A stretch of DNA of 64,000 nt from CAVUAT01 sp963848045. Its GTDB lineage: Bacteria > Actinomycetota > Thermoleophilia > Solirubrobacterales > 70-9. Each line of letters begins with the position of its first letter. The stretch's first letter is position 1. The position numbers and the translations under genes were made by a program. Below the pieces are notes generated by a model that was given only the letters and a program-made list of their open reading frames with translations, did not search any database and was not told the origin of the DNA. Shown in pieces: positions 7,534 to 16,322 of the stretch. The stretch is from NCBI GenBank assembly GCA_963848045.1, contig CAWKCC010000005.1:1-64000 (forward strand), read 5' to 3'.

Positions 7534-9212
7534 TGGCGGGCGACGGCAGCCGGACTCGCTCGAGCGCCGTCTTCGACGGCCCGGATCGCGCCTTCGCGCG
7601 CGCCTACATGAAGGGGATCGGGTTCAGCGCCGAGGACCTGCGCAAGCCCACGGTCGGGATCGCCAACACCTGGATCGAGGCGATGCCCTGCAACTTCCAC
7701 CTGCGCGCCGTCGCCGAGAAGGTCAAGGAGGGCGTTCGCGCCGCCGGCGGCACGCCGATGGAGTTCAACACCATCGCGATCTCCGACGGGGTGACGATGG
7801 GCACCCAGGGCATGAAGGCCTCGCTGGTCAGCCGCGAGGTGATCGCCGACTCGATCGAGCTCACCGTTCGCGGCTACCAGTTCGACGCGGTCGTCGCCCT
7901 CTGCGCCTGCGACAAGACGATCCCAGCCAGCGTCATGGCGCTGGCCCGCCTGGACATCCCCGCGGTGCTCCTCTACGGCGGCTCGATCCTGCCGGGCCGC
8001 TACAAGGGCCACGACGTCACCATCCAGGACGTCTTCGAGGCGGTCGGCGCGCACGCCAAGGGCGACATGTCCGACGAGGAGCTGGAGGCGCTCGAGAACG
8101 TCGCCAGCCCCGGCCCCGGGGCCTGCGGTGGCCAGTTCACCGCCAACACGATGGCCTGCGCCTTCGAGGTGATGGGGATCGCGCCGATGGGCTCGGGCAT
8201 GGTTCCCGCGGTCGCCGAGGAGCGCAAGACCGTCGCCGAGCACACGGGCGAGCTGGTCATGCGCCTCCTGGAGCGGGATCTGCGCCCCTCGCAGATCATC
8301 ACCCGCGAGTCGATCGAGAACGCGATCGCCTCGATCGCCATGTCCGGCGGCTCCACCAACGGCGTCCTGCACCTGCTGGCCCTCGCCCGGGAGTCCGGCA
8401 TCGACCTGACGATCGACGACTTCGACCACATCTCCGAGCGCACGCCGCTGCTCGGGGACCTGAAGCCCGGCGGACGCTTCGTCGCCAAGGATCTCGACGA
8501 GGCCGGGGGAGTGGGCCTGCTCGCCAAGCGCCTCGACGAGGCCGGCCTGCTGCATCGCGACGCGATCACGGTCACCGGGCGCACGATCGGCGAGGAGGCC
8601 GACCACGCCACCGAGACACCCGGCCAGGAGGTCATGCGCCCGCTCGACGACCCGCTGAAGCAGACCGGTGGGCTGGTGATCCTGCACGGCAACCTCGCGC
8701 CCGAGGGCTGCGTGGTCAAGGTCGCGGGCTACGAACGGCTCTCGCACACGGGGCCGGCGCGCGTGTTCGAGTCCGAGGAGGAGTGCTTCGCGGCGGTCAA
8801 GTCGGGCGGCATCAGCGCCGGCGACGTCGTCGTGATCCGCAACGAGGGACCCGCCGGCGGCCCGGGAATGCGCGAGATGCTCCAGGTGACGGCGGCCCTG
8901 GTCGGCGAGGGGCTCGGCGACAAGGTCGCCCTGCTCACCGACGGGCGCTTCTCGGGCGCCACGAGGGGGCTGATGGCCGGCCACGTCGCCCCCGAGGCCG
9001 CCCGCGGCGGCCCGATCGCGGCGATCCGCGACGGCGACGAGATCACGCTCGACGTCGAGTCGCGCCGCCTGGAGGTGAAGCTCTCCGACGAGGAGATCGC
9101 AGACCGGGCCCGCATCTACGTGCCGCCCGAGTCGCCCTACACCTCGGGGGTGATGGCCAAGTACGCCGCGACCGTGTCGAGCGCCGCGGAGGGGGCGATC
9201 ACCACCGCGTGA
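7533..9212 (+). CDS. ilvD: Dihydroxy-acid dehydratase
   Basis: Fe-S dehydratase of valine, leucine and isoleucine synthesis; it converts 2,3-dihydroxy acids to 2-oxo acids. The product has 559 residues, the normal length. Likely cluster ligands are in AMPCNFHLR, CACDKTIPASVM and GPGACGGQFTANTM, and the active-site segment DGRFSGATRG is near the C-terminus. The start is ATG 7533, overlapping the previous stop (TGATG) with a GAGGAA 8 nt upstream; the alternative ATG at 7512 lacks a comparable site. No other branched-chain gene is nearby. Confidence 0.96.
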   Translation: MAGDGSRTRSSAVFDGPDRAFARAYMKGIGFSAEDLRKPTVGIANTWIEAMPCNFHLRAVAEKVKEGVRAAGGTPMEFNTIAISDGVTMGTQGMKASLVSREVIADSIELTVRGYQFDAVVALCACDKTIPASVMALARLDIPAVLLYGGSILPGRYKGHDVTIQDVFEAVGAHAKGDMSDEELEALENVASPGPGACGGQFTANTMACAFEVMGIAPMGSGMVPAVAEERKTVAEHTGELVMRLLERDLRPSQIITRESIENAIASIAMSGGSTNGVLHLLALARESGIDLTIDDFDHISERTPLLGDLKPGGRFVAKDLDEAGGVGLLAKRLDEAGLLHRDAITVTGRTIGEEADHATETPGQEVMRPLDDPLKQTGGLVILHGNLAPEGCVVKVAGYERLSHTGPARVFESEEECFAAVKSGGISAGDVVVIRNEGPAGGPGMREMLQVTAALVGEGLGDKVALLTDGRFSGATRGLMAGHVAPEAARGGPIAAIRDGDEITLDVESRRLEVKLSDEEIADRARIYVPPESPYTSGVMAKYAATVSSAAEGAITTA

Positions 9213-9269
9213 ACGGCATCTCCCCGGCTTCGCCCGGACGGGATCGCGGATCGCGCCGCGCGGGGGAAG

Positions 9270-10295
9270 CTAGGCAGCGGCGAGGAAGCGCTCGAGCAGG
9301 CGGTTGAAGCGCTCCGGGCGCTCGATCATCGGCACGTGGCCGGTGCGGTCGAAGATGTGCAGCTCGGCGTTGTCGCCGATGCGGCGCTTGTAGCTGAGGG
9401 CCGCGGGCACCGGGACCACGCGGTCGTTGCGCCCCCAGACGATCATGGTCGGCTCCTCGATCTCCTCGAGCCTGTGCCTGATGTCGTAGCCGGGCAGCGT
9501 TCTCATCGCGTCGAGGTACCCGGGGCTGTGCAGGGCCGGCGACACGTTCTCCCAGAGCACCTCGCGCCGGAGGCCATCGGGATCCCAGAAGACGCTTTGG
9601 AACGCGAGCCTGCGCAGTCGCGGTCGCAGGATTCCCGCGAGCTGGAGCTTCACGGCCATCGGGGTCGCCGCGCGCCCGACCCTGCCGATCATCGCCGCCG
9701 GCTCCCGGCGCGCCCGCGCCCAGGTGATCCCGGCCGCCGAGACCAGCACCAGCTTCTGGATGCGCTGGGGCTCGGAGACCGCGACCTCGGTGGCGATGAA
9801 GCCCCCCATCGAACAGCCGACCAGCGCGCAGCTCTGCACGCCGAGGCGTTCGCAGAAGTCACGCAGAAAGCGCCCATAGGCCGGGATCGAGATGCGCCAG
9901 GGCGGCATCGGGCTATCGCCGAAACCGGGCAGGTCGAGGGCGATCACCCGGTGCGTCCTCGCGAGCTGCGGCAGGTTCTCGAGCCAGTTCTGCCAGGCGC
10001 CCGAGAGCCCGTGGACGAAGACGATCGGCGCGCCCTCGCCCATCTCCACGTAGCTGACCCGGGCCCCGACCACGTCGATCTCGCGGCGGCGCGCCCGCCA
10101 GTCGATCCTCAGCCACTCGGGATCGGGGCTGCCGTAGGGATCGGGCCCGTCGGCCGGTGTCGGCTCGGGCAGCTCGACCCGGCCCCTGGCCAGGCGCAGC
10201 ACGTGGCTTGTGTCTGAGGCGATCCGGCGCAGCTCCTCGAGCGGGGTGTTCGGGGGCGAGGGCCCCTGGCGCGTCGCTTCGCCGCTGGCGGGCAT
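9270..10295 (-). CDS. Alpha/beta-fold hydrolase
   Basis: A 341-residue alpha/beta hydrolase. The oxyanion region FVHGLSGAWQNW is at about 93-104 and the nucleophile elbow GCSMGG places Ser162. A plausible triad is completed by Asp291 (WGRNDRVVP) and His320 (DRTGHVPMIE). The first 70 residues are an extra Pro- and Arg-rich segment without a signal peptide. The substrate cannot be read from the sequence; such proteins include esterases, C-C hydrolases and haloperoxidase-like enzymes. The start lies 2 bp after the stop of the upstream cyclo-ligase gene, so the two are co-transcribed. It converges with ilvD. Confidence 0.85.
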   Translation of the reverse strand: MPASGEATRQGPSPPNTPLEELRRIASDTSHVLRLARGRVELPEPTPADGPDPYGSPDPEWLRIDWRARRREIDVVGARVSYVEMGEGAPIVFVHGLSGAWQNWLENLPQLARTHRVIALDLPGFGDSPMPPWRISIPAYGRFLRDFCERLGVQSCALVGCSMGGFIATEVAVSEPQRIQKLVLVSAAGITWARARREPAAMIGRVGRAATPMAVKLQLAGILRPRLRRLAFQSVFWDPDGLRREVLWENVSPALHSPGYLDAMRTLPGYDIRHRLEEIEEPTMIVWGRNDRVVPVPAALSYKRRIGDNAELHIFDRTGHVPMIERPERFNRLLERFLAAA

Positions 10296-10297
10296 CG

Positions 10298-11011
10298 CTA
10301 GGCGTACCCCATCCGCTCCAGGATCGGGATCTCCCGGATCTGCGGTGGCTGCAGATGGTCCCAGAGGATGCCTCGCGGCCGCGGGTACTGGCGCTCGACC
10401 TCGATCACGGCGCGCGGCGTGGCGACCAGGTCTAAGGGCAGGTCGTGGGCGGTGGTCGGCAGATGCTCCCGGAGGATCTGGATCGGATGCACGGTCGTCG
10501 CGACGGTCGTGTGCTCGTCGATGGGCCCCGCCTCGATCAGCAAGGCGTACTCGAGGTCCGAGAACCCCCCGCCCTTGCCGACGCGAGCGCCACTCAGGTT
10601 CACAGCCACCGATCCGATCAGCACGAAGTCGATCTCGGGCAGCTCCTCCTCGGCCACGACCTTGCCGTGGCGCAGGGCGCCCTTGATCGTCGCCGCCTCG
10701 CGCTTCTGCTTCGCCGAGAGCTTGCGGGGCTCGAGCAGCCTGAAGGGGTGCATGTCGCGCAGGCGCGGCACCGCCATGATCAGCGTCTTGTCCTGTTCCA
10801 GGGCGATGCGCCGCGCATGGGTCTGCGGCGAGTCGGGGTTGACCTTGATCACCCGGGCCCGCCTCCAGAGTCTGTGGGCGGCCAGCTTCTCGGCGGCCAG
10901 CTTGGCCCCCGCGAAGTTGGGGATGCGGCCGTCGGCCCCCGGGAAGCGCGAGACCCCCTCGCGGTCCATCGCCTTCCAGACTGCGCGCCTGACCTGTTCC
11001 TTTGTGCGCAT
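10298..11011 (-). CDS. 5-formyltetrahydrofolate cyclo-ligase family protein
   Basis: A 237-residue member of the 5-FCL/MTHFS family, which turns 5-formyl-THF into 5,10-methenyl-THF with ATP. The recognisable motif is GKGGGFSDLEYALL, the family glycine-rich loop. The N-terminus is longer than in classical 5-FCL and resembles the MTHFS-domain (MTHFSD-like) subgroup, so the exact substrate is less certain. The start is set at ATG 11011; a TAAGAT -10-like element lies about 34-39 bp upstream. It forms a two-gene unit with the alpha/beta hydrolase. Confidence 0.82.
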   Translation of the reverse strand: MRTKEQVRRAVWKAMDREGVSRFPGADGRIPNFAGAKLAAEKLAAHRLWRRARVIKVNPDSPQTHARRIALEQDKTLIMAVPRLRDMHPFRLLEPRKLSAKQKREAATIKGALRHGKVVAEEELPEIDFVLIGSVAVNLSGARVGKGGGFSDLEYALLIEAGPIDEHTTVATTVHPIQILREHLPTTAHDLPLDLVATPRAVIEVERQYPRPRGILWDHLQPPQIREIPILERMGYA

Positions 11012-11234
11012 CAGCGGCGAGGGGCGGGCGTCATCGGGAGGCGTGATCTTACGCGCGGGCGGCGGGTCAGCGCGGCAGATCCGCCCCAAGGCGGGCGCGC
11101 GCCTTCGTCGGGGACCTCGGCCACCCGCAGCAGCCCGCCCGGGCGCGCGGCGCCCGCTCGCAATGCTTGTTGCGTGTTCGAGCCTGGGCGGAAGGCGCCG
11201 ATCCCGCCCCGTAGAATCAGAGCGCACGAATCCG

Positions 11235-12287
11235 ATGGCGAAGCTCAAGAGACACCAGAAAGCGCTGATAGCGGCGGTGTTCGCGGTGACCGCGATGCTG
11301 CTGCTCGCCGTGGGCGTCTACGCCTATGACACCGCACAGAAGGACCGGATCGCCCCCGGCGTCACGATCGGCGGCGTCGACGTGGGCGGGCGCAGCGCCG
11401 ACGAGGCGCGCGACGTGATCGAGGCCCGGGTGGTCGCGCCCCTGCGCAAGCCTGTCGTGGTCAGCTACGACGGCGAGGACTACCGGCTGGGCGCCAAGCG
11501 GCTCGATCAGACCGCGGACGTGCGGGGCATGATCGACGAGGCCATCGAGCGCAGCCGCGAGGGCGGCCTGGTCGATCGTGTCTCGCGCTACTTCCAGGGC
11601 TCGGCCGTCGACGTCGACATCGAGCCCCGCGTCGGCTACTCCGAGAAGGCCATCGATGCCTTCGTCGCGGAGCTGGCCGAGCAGATCAACCAGGAGCCGC
11701 AGAACGCCAGCATCGAGCCCAGCGGCGACACCCTGACGCCCACGCCCGGCAAGCCCGGCCGTACGCTGCGCGAGGACGAGGTGCGCGACCGGGTCGTCGA
11801 GCAGGTTGAGTCGCCGGGCGTCGAGAAGGCGATCTCGGCCGGGGTCGATGAGACGAAGCCCGAGATCACCACCAACGAGCTTGCGAAGGCGTACCCGACC
11901 TTCATCACCGTCAGCCAGAGCGAGTACAAGCTGCGCCTGTTCAAGAACCTGAAGCTGGTCAAGAGCTACGACGTGGCGGTCGGCGGCGGCGGCTACTACA
12001 CGCCGACCGGGCTGTTCAGCATCCAGGACAAGCAGTACAACCCGACCTGGAACGTGCCCACCTCGAGCTGGGCCGGGGACCTGGCGGGGCAGTCGATCCC
12101 GCCCGGCCCCTCAAACCCCCTCAAGGCCCGCTGGATGGGCATCTACAACGGGGCCGGCATCCACGGCACCGACGACACCGGCTCGATCGGCAGCTCAGCC
12201 TCCCACGGCTGCGTGCGCATGCTGATCCCCGATGTGGTCGAGCTCTTCGACCAGGTCGAGGTCGGCACGCCGATCTACATCAATTAG
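11235..12287 (+). CDS. L,D-transpeptidase (YkuD) with N-terminal membrane anchor
   Basis: Cell-wall enzyme forming 3-3 peptidoglycan cross-links or attaching proteins. The 350-residue protein has a basic N-terminus, one transmembrane helix (about 10-30), a region resembling the VanW-associated/PG-binding type 4 domain (PGVTIGGVDVGGRSADEA, about 40-190), and a YkuD domain at about 230-350. The catalytic signature is HGTDDTGSIGSSASHGCVRM with Cys326. The predicted topology puts the catalytic domain outside the membrane. A TAGAAT -10-like element lies about 19 nt upstream of the ATG. The domain order is common in Actinobacteria. Confidence 0.92.
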   Translation: MAKLKRHQKALIAAVFAVTAMLLLAVGVYAYDTAQKDRIAPGVTIGGVDVGGRSADEARDVIEARVVAPLRKPVVVSYDGEDYRLGAKRLDQTADVRGMIDEAIERSREGGLVDRVSRYFQGSAVDVDIEPRVGYSEKAIDAFVAELAEQINQEPQNASIEPSGDTLTPTPGKPGRTLREDEVRDRVVEQVESPGVEKAISAGVDETKPEITTNELAKAYPTFITVSQSEYKLRLFKNLKLVKSYDVAVGGGGYYTPTGLFSIQDKQYNPTWNVPTSSWAGDLAGQSIPPGPSNPLKARWMGIYNGAGIHGTDDTGSIGSSASHGCVRMLIPDVVELFDQVEVGTPIYIN

Positions 12288-12352
12288 GCAAGCTCGCGCC
12301 CAGCGGCAGTTCTTGCCCGCAGGACGGGGAGCTCGCAGGGAGAATCAATGAC

Positions 12353-13282
12353 GTGATGCCGCCCGCCCCCGCCGAAGAGCGCCCCCTTGGCGCCGCCTGG
12401 GCGCGGGCGCTCGAGCTCTTCGACCGCGAGCTGAGTGCGCGCGCGGTCGCCGAGGGGACCAGGCGGGCCTACGCGGCGGACCTCGGCCAGCTCGCCTCGT
12501 GGGCGGACGGGCGCGGCATGGCGCCGGAGCGCCTCGGCCATCGCGAGCTGCGCCGCTTCGCGTCCGGCCTCTCGGAGTCGGGAGCGTCGAAGGCCACCGT
12601 GGCCCGCAAGCTCGCAGCCATCCGAAGCTTCTATGCCGCGCTGGTCCGCACCGAGGCGCTCAGCGCCAATCCCGCCGACCTGGTGGCCACCCCGAAGCGG
12701 GGCTCGAAGCTCCCCCGCGTGCTCAGTGCCGAGGAGATGCAGTCGTTGCTGGATCGCATCCCCGCGCGCACGCCGCTCGAGCTGCGCGATCGCGCCATGC
12801 TCGAGCTCACCTACTCGTGCGGGCTGCGAGCCCAGGAGCTGATCGACCTCGACACCGCCTCACCCGACTTCGAGGGCGAGCGGCTGCGGGTCGAGGGCAA
12901 GGGCGGCAGGACCCGGCTGGTGCCGATCGGCGAGCCGGCCCAGCGCGCGCTTCGCGCCTACCTCGAGCGAGGCCGCCCCTCGCTCCTCTCGGCCGGAAGT
13001 GCCGAGCCCGCGCTTCTGGTCTCCAAGAGCGGCCGCCGCCTGTACCCCTCCGACCTCCGCCGCAGGCTGGAGCTCCGCGTGCGTGAGGCCGCGATCGCGG
13101 GGGGCGTCTCGCCTCACGCGCTGCGCCATTCCTTCGCGACGCACCTGCTCGAGGGCGGCGCCGATCTTCGAGCAATCCAGGAGCTGCTGGGCCACTCGAG
13201 CCTCTCGACCACGCAGATCTACACCCGAGTGGAGCCCTCGTGGATGCGAACGCAGTACGCTCGCAGCCATCCTCGGGCCTGA
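12353..13282 (+). CDS. xerD: Tyrosine recombinase XerC/XerD
   Basis: Site-specific recombinase that resolves chromosome dimers at dif sites. The 309-residue protein has an N-terminal SAM-like domain (about 17-105) and a catalytic domain with Arg159 (GLRAQEL), Lys183 (VEGKGGRTR), His255 and Arg258 (HALRH), His281 (LLGHSS) and nucleophile Tyr290 (QIYTRV). GTG 12353 or ATG 12356 could be the start; a GAGAAT -10-like element 7 nt before the GTG slightly favours it. Whether it is XerC or XerD cannot be decided without its partner. The FliA/WhiG sigma gene follows. Confidence 0.92.
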   Translation: MMPPAPAEERPLGAAWARALELFDRELSARAVAEGTRRAYAADLGQLASWADGRGMAPERLGHRELRRFASGLSESGASKATVARKLAAIRSFYAALVRTEALSANPADLVATPKRGSKLPRVLSAEEMQSLLDRIPARTPLELRDRAMLELTYSCGLRAQELIDLDTASPDFEGERLRVEGKGGRTRLVPIGEPAQRALRAYLERGRPSLLSAGSAEPALLVSKSGRRLYPSDLRRRLELRVREAAIAGGVSPHALRHSFATHLLEGGADLRAIQELLGHSSLSTTQIYTRVEPSWMRTQYARSHPRA

Positions 13283-13344
13283 GGAGCAGCGGAGCGTGGG
13301 CGAGAGGAGCAGCGGAAATGCAGGTGAGAGCGACGTGAGGGGAC

Positions 13345-14124
13345 ATGGCTGAGGCAGAGGTCAAGGCCTTCGAGCTGAAGGAACTGTGGCGCCGCTACAA
13401 GGAGGAGGACGACGACAGCGCACGCGAGCGCCTCGTCGTCGCCTACTCGCCGCTGGTCAAGTTCGTGGCCGGCCGCACCGGCGCCCGGCTGCCCTCGCAC
13501 GTTGAGCAGGCGGACCTGATCTCGTACGGGATGATCGGCCTGATCGAGGCGATGGAGCGCTTCGAGCCGCTCCGGCAGATCCGCTTCGAGACCTTCGCCA
13601 TGCAGCGCATTCGCGGGGCGATCATCGACGAGCTCCGCTCGCTCGACTGGGTGCCGCGCTCGGTGCGCTTTCGCGCCCGCGAGATCGAGGAGGCCAACTC
13701 CAAACTCGAGCACAAGCTCGGTCGCGCGCCCACCGACGCGGAGCTCGCCGAGACGATGGGTATCGACGAGGACGAGCTGCGCGAGGCGCTGATCCAGATC
13801 TCCAACTCCTCGATCCTGGCGCTGGAGGAGCTGTGGATGACATCCGACGCGTCGGGGGATCGCGTCTCGCTGCTCGACACTATCCAGGACGAGAACGCCC
13901 CCGACCCGCAGGCGGCGCTGGACACCAGCGAGGTCAAGGACCGCCTCCATGAGGCGATCCAGGACCTGCCCGAGCGCGAGACCCTGGTCGTCGCCCTCTA
14001 CTACTTCGAGAACCTCACCCTGCGCGAGATCGGCGACGTCCTCGGAGTCACCGAGTCGCGCGTCTCTCAGCTGCACTCCAAGGCGGTGCTCCGCCTGCGC
14101 TCGCGGTTGAAGGCGACCGCCTAG
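13345..14124 (+). CDS. FliA/WhiG-family RNA polymerase sigma factor
   Basis: A 259-residue sigma-70 group 3 factor with region 2 (YSPLVKFVAGR, LISYGMIGLIEAMERF, IRFETFAMQRIRGAI), region 3 (LDWVPRSVR onwards) and region 4 with a helix-turn-helix (LTLREIGDVLGVTESRVSQ). FliA directs flagellar genes and WhiG directs sporulation. No flagellar or sporulation gene is present here, so the regulon is open. A GAGGGG sequence precedes the ATG by 4 nt. A whiG-type gene close to dprA is a known actinobacterial arrangement; here other genes lie between them. Confidence 0.92.
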   Translation: MAEAEVKAFELKELWRRYKEEDDDSARERLVVAYSPLVKFVAGRTGARLPSHVEQADLISYGMIGLIEAMERFEPLRQIRFETFAMQRIRGAIIDELRSLDWVPRSVRFRAREIEEANSKLEHKLGRAPTDAELAETMGIDEDELREALIQISNSSILALEELWMTSDASGDRVSLLDTIQDENAPDPQAALDTSEVKDRLHEAIQDLPERETLVVALYYFENLTLREIGDVLGVTESRVSQLHSKAVLRLRSRLKATA

Positions 14125-14165
14125 CTCTACCGCGAAGCGGGCACCGGGTATAGGGTTCGCGGTCG

Positions 14166-16253
14166 ATGGCGCACAAGGCCGCCGACCGGATTCGCAACGT
14201 CGCCCTGATCGGGCATCGCGGCAGCGGCAAGACCTCGCTGCATGAGGCGCTGCTGTTCGAGGCCGGGGTCGTCAACCGCTTGGGCAAGGTCGAGGACGGC
14301 ACCACGGTCTCCGACTTCGAGGATGATGAGCAGCGGCGGGAGATGTCGATCGGGGCGTCGGTCGCCTCCTTCGAGCACGACGGGCGCAAGATCAACCTCA
14401 TCGATACGCCCGGCGAGCCCAGCTTCGTCGCCGACACGATCGCCTCGCTGCGGGTCGTCGACGCCGCGGTGGTCGTCGTCAACGCCGTGATGGGCGTGGA
14501 GGTCCACACCGAGCGGCTCTGGCAGCGCGCCGACAGGGAGGGCCTGGCGCGGCTGGTCTTCGTCAACATGCTCGACCGCGAGCGCGCCGACTTCTTTCGT
14601 GCGCTCGAGTCGCTGCAGCGCGCTTTCGGCAACCACGTGGTCGCGACCGAGATCCCGATCGGCTCCGAGCACGAGGTATCGGGCGTGATCGACCTGATCG
14701 ACATGAAGGCGTTCGTTGCCCAGGGTGAGGGGCGCGGCGCCGCCGACGAGCAGGAGATACCTCCCGAGCTGCGCGAGCAGGCTCAGGAGTACCGCGAGAA
14801 GCTGATGGACGAGGTCGCGGAGAACTCCGACGAGCTGATGGAGCGCTACCTGGGCGACGAGGAGATCGGTCACGACGAGATCGTCACGGTGCTGAAGCGA
14901 GGCGTCGCCGAGGGCCGCATCTTCCCGGTGACCTGCGGCGTCGCGACCAGGAACCTCGGCACGAGCCGGCTGCTGCAGGCCCTGGTCGAGGACCTGCCCT
15001 CGCCGGCCATGCGCGGCCCGGTCACCGCCCTAGACGATGAGGGCGAGGCGATCGAGATCCCCCCCGACGAGGACGGGGAGCTGGTCGCCTACGTGTTCAA
15101 GACGCTGGCCGATCCCTATGCGGGCCGCCTCAACCTCTTCCGGGTCTGCTCCGGCGTGATCAGGGGCGACTCCCACGTCACCAACGTCAGCCGGCGCGCC
15201 AAGGAGCGGATCGGGCAGATCCTGGTACCGCGCGGCAAGGAGCACGAGCAGGTCGAGGAGCTGGGCGCCGGCGACATCGGGGCCGTCGCCAAGCTCAAGG
15301 AGACCCGCGCAGGCGACGTGCTGGCCACCAAGGATGCCAGGGTCGCCTTCTCGGGGCTGAAGCTGCCCGCTCCGGTGATGGCATTCGCCTACGAGCCCAA
15401 GACCAAGGGCGACGAGGAGAAGGCCGTGAACGCCATCCGCCGCCTCGAGGAGGAGGATCCGACGCTCGACGTGCATCGCGATCAGCAGACGGGCGAGCAG
15501 ATCATCGCCGGCCTCACCCAGGTCCACGTCGAGGTGATCGTCGATCGCATGAGGAGCCGGTTCGGCGCCGAGATCGAGCTGCACCCGCCGCGGGTGCCCT
15601 ACCTCGAGGCGATTCGCAAGCCGGCCAAGGCCCACGGGCGCTACAAGAAGCAGACCGGCGGCCGAGGCCAGTTCGGCGACTGCCATATCGAGATCTCCCC
15701 GGCCGAGGCCGGAACGGGCTACGAGTTCGTCGACGCGATCAAGGGCGGCGTCATTCCCAAGGGATTCATCCCGGCCGTCGAGAAAGGGATCGGGGAGGCG
15801 ATGCAGCACGGCATCCTCGCCGGATACCCGATCAAGGACCTTCAGGTGCGCCTCTACGACGGTCAGTACCACCGCGTCGACTCCTCCGAGAACGCCTTCA
15901 AGATGGCGGGCTCGATGGCCTTCAAGCAGGCGATGGCCGACGCCGACCCGGTGCTGCTCGAGCCCGTCATGTTGCTCACCGTCAGCGTTCCCGAGGACGT
16001 CGTGGGGGACGTGATCGGTGACCTCAGCTCCCGGCGGGGAAAGCCGCTGGGAATGGAGCCCAAGGGATCCGCGACCGAGGTCAAGGCCGAGGTTCCGATG
16101 GCTGAGGTGCTCGACTACGCCCCCGACCTGCGCGCCATCACCGGGGGTCGCGGCGACTACACCATGGAGTTCGCCCACCACGAGGAGGTCCCCGCCCACC
16201 TCGCCCAGCAGGTGATCGCCGAGGCCAGCTCCGAGGAGCAGGTCAGCGCCTGA
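14166..16253 (+). CDS. Elongation factor G-like GTPase (EF-G2 type)
   Basis: A 695-residue translational GTPase with all five EF-G domains, but divergent in the GTPase motifs. The P-loop is GHRGSGKTS, G3 is DTPGEPSF, and the G4 motif normally NKxD reads NMLD. The C-terminal part is well conserved (for example GGVIPKGFIPAVEKGI and GRGDYTMEF). The lost G4 lysine and overall divergence argue for the EF-G-like FusA2 group rather than the main translocase, whose gene is normally next to tuf and rpsL/rpsG. Its role may be a stress or alternative translation factor. A TAGGGT element lies 9 nt upstream of the ATG. Confidence 0.88.
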   Translation: MAHKAADRIRNVALIGHRGSGKTSLHEALLFEAGVVNRLGKVEDGTTVSDFEDDEQRREMSIGASVASFEHDGRKINLIDTPGEPSFVADTIASLRVVDAAVVVVNAVMGVEVHTERLWQRADREGLARLVFVNMLDRERADFFRALESLQRAFGNHVVATEIPIGSEHEVSGVIDLIDMKAFVAQGEGRGAADEQEIPPELREQAQEYREKLMDEVAENSDELMERYLGDEEIGHDEIVTVLKRGVAEGRIFPVTCGVATRNLGTSRLLQALVEDLPSPAMRGPVTALDDEGEAIEIPPDEDGELVAYVFKTLADPYAGRLNLFRVCSGVIRGDSHVTNVSRRAKERIGQILVPRGKEHEQVEELGAGDIGAVAKLKETRAGDVLATKDARVAFSGLKLPAPVMAFAYEPKTKGDEEKAVNAIRRLEEEDPTLDVHRDQQTGEQIIAGLTQVHVEVIVDRMRSRFGAEIELHPPRVPYLEAIRKPAKAHGRYKKQTGGRGQFGDCHIEISPAEAGTGYEFVDAIKGGVIPKGFIPAVEKGIGEAMQHGILAGYPIKDLQVRLYDGQYHRVDSSENAFKMAGSMAFKQAMADADPVLLEPVMLLTVSVPEDVVGDVIGDLSSRRGKPLGMEPKGSATEVKAEVPMAEVLDYAPDLRAITGGRGDYTMEFAHHEEVPAHLAQQVIAEASSEEQVSA

Positions 16254-16309
16254 CGCGGCGCGGCCCGGGTCGTGGCCGCCCACTTGCTCTCCATTTATCG
16301 GTAGCTCGC

Positions 16310-16315
16310 TACGCT
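16310..16315 (+). promoter_or_regulatory. -10 element (TACGCT) of the lyase-like gene
   Basis: TACGCT lies 7 nt before ATG 16323 but only 1 nt before ATG 16317. This fits the spacing seen at many starts in the window and supports 16323 as the true start. Confidence 0.4.
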
Positions 16316-16322
16316 GATGGCG

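Noticed and set aside
10368..12287. A 639-codon frame suggesting an L,D-transpeptidase with a long N-terminal extension.
   Set aside because: The extra part is antisense to the cyclo-ligase gene and lacks domain features; ATG 11235 gives the usual anchor helix at the N-terminus.
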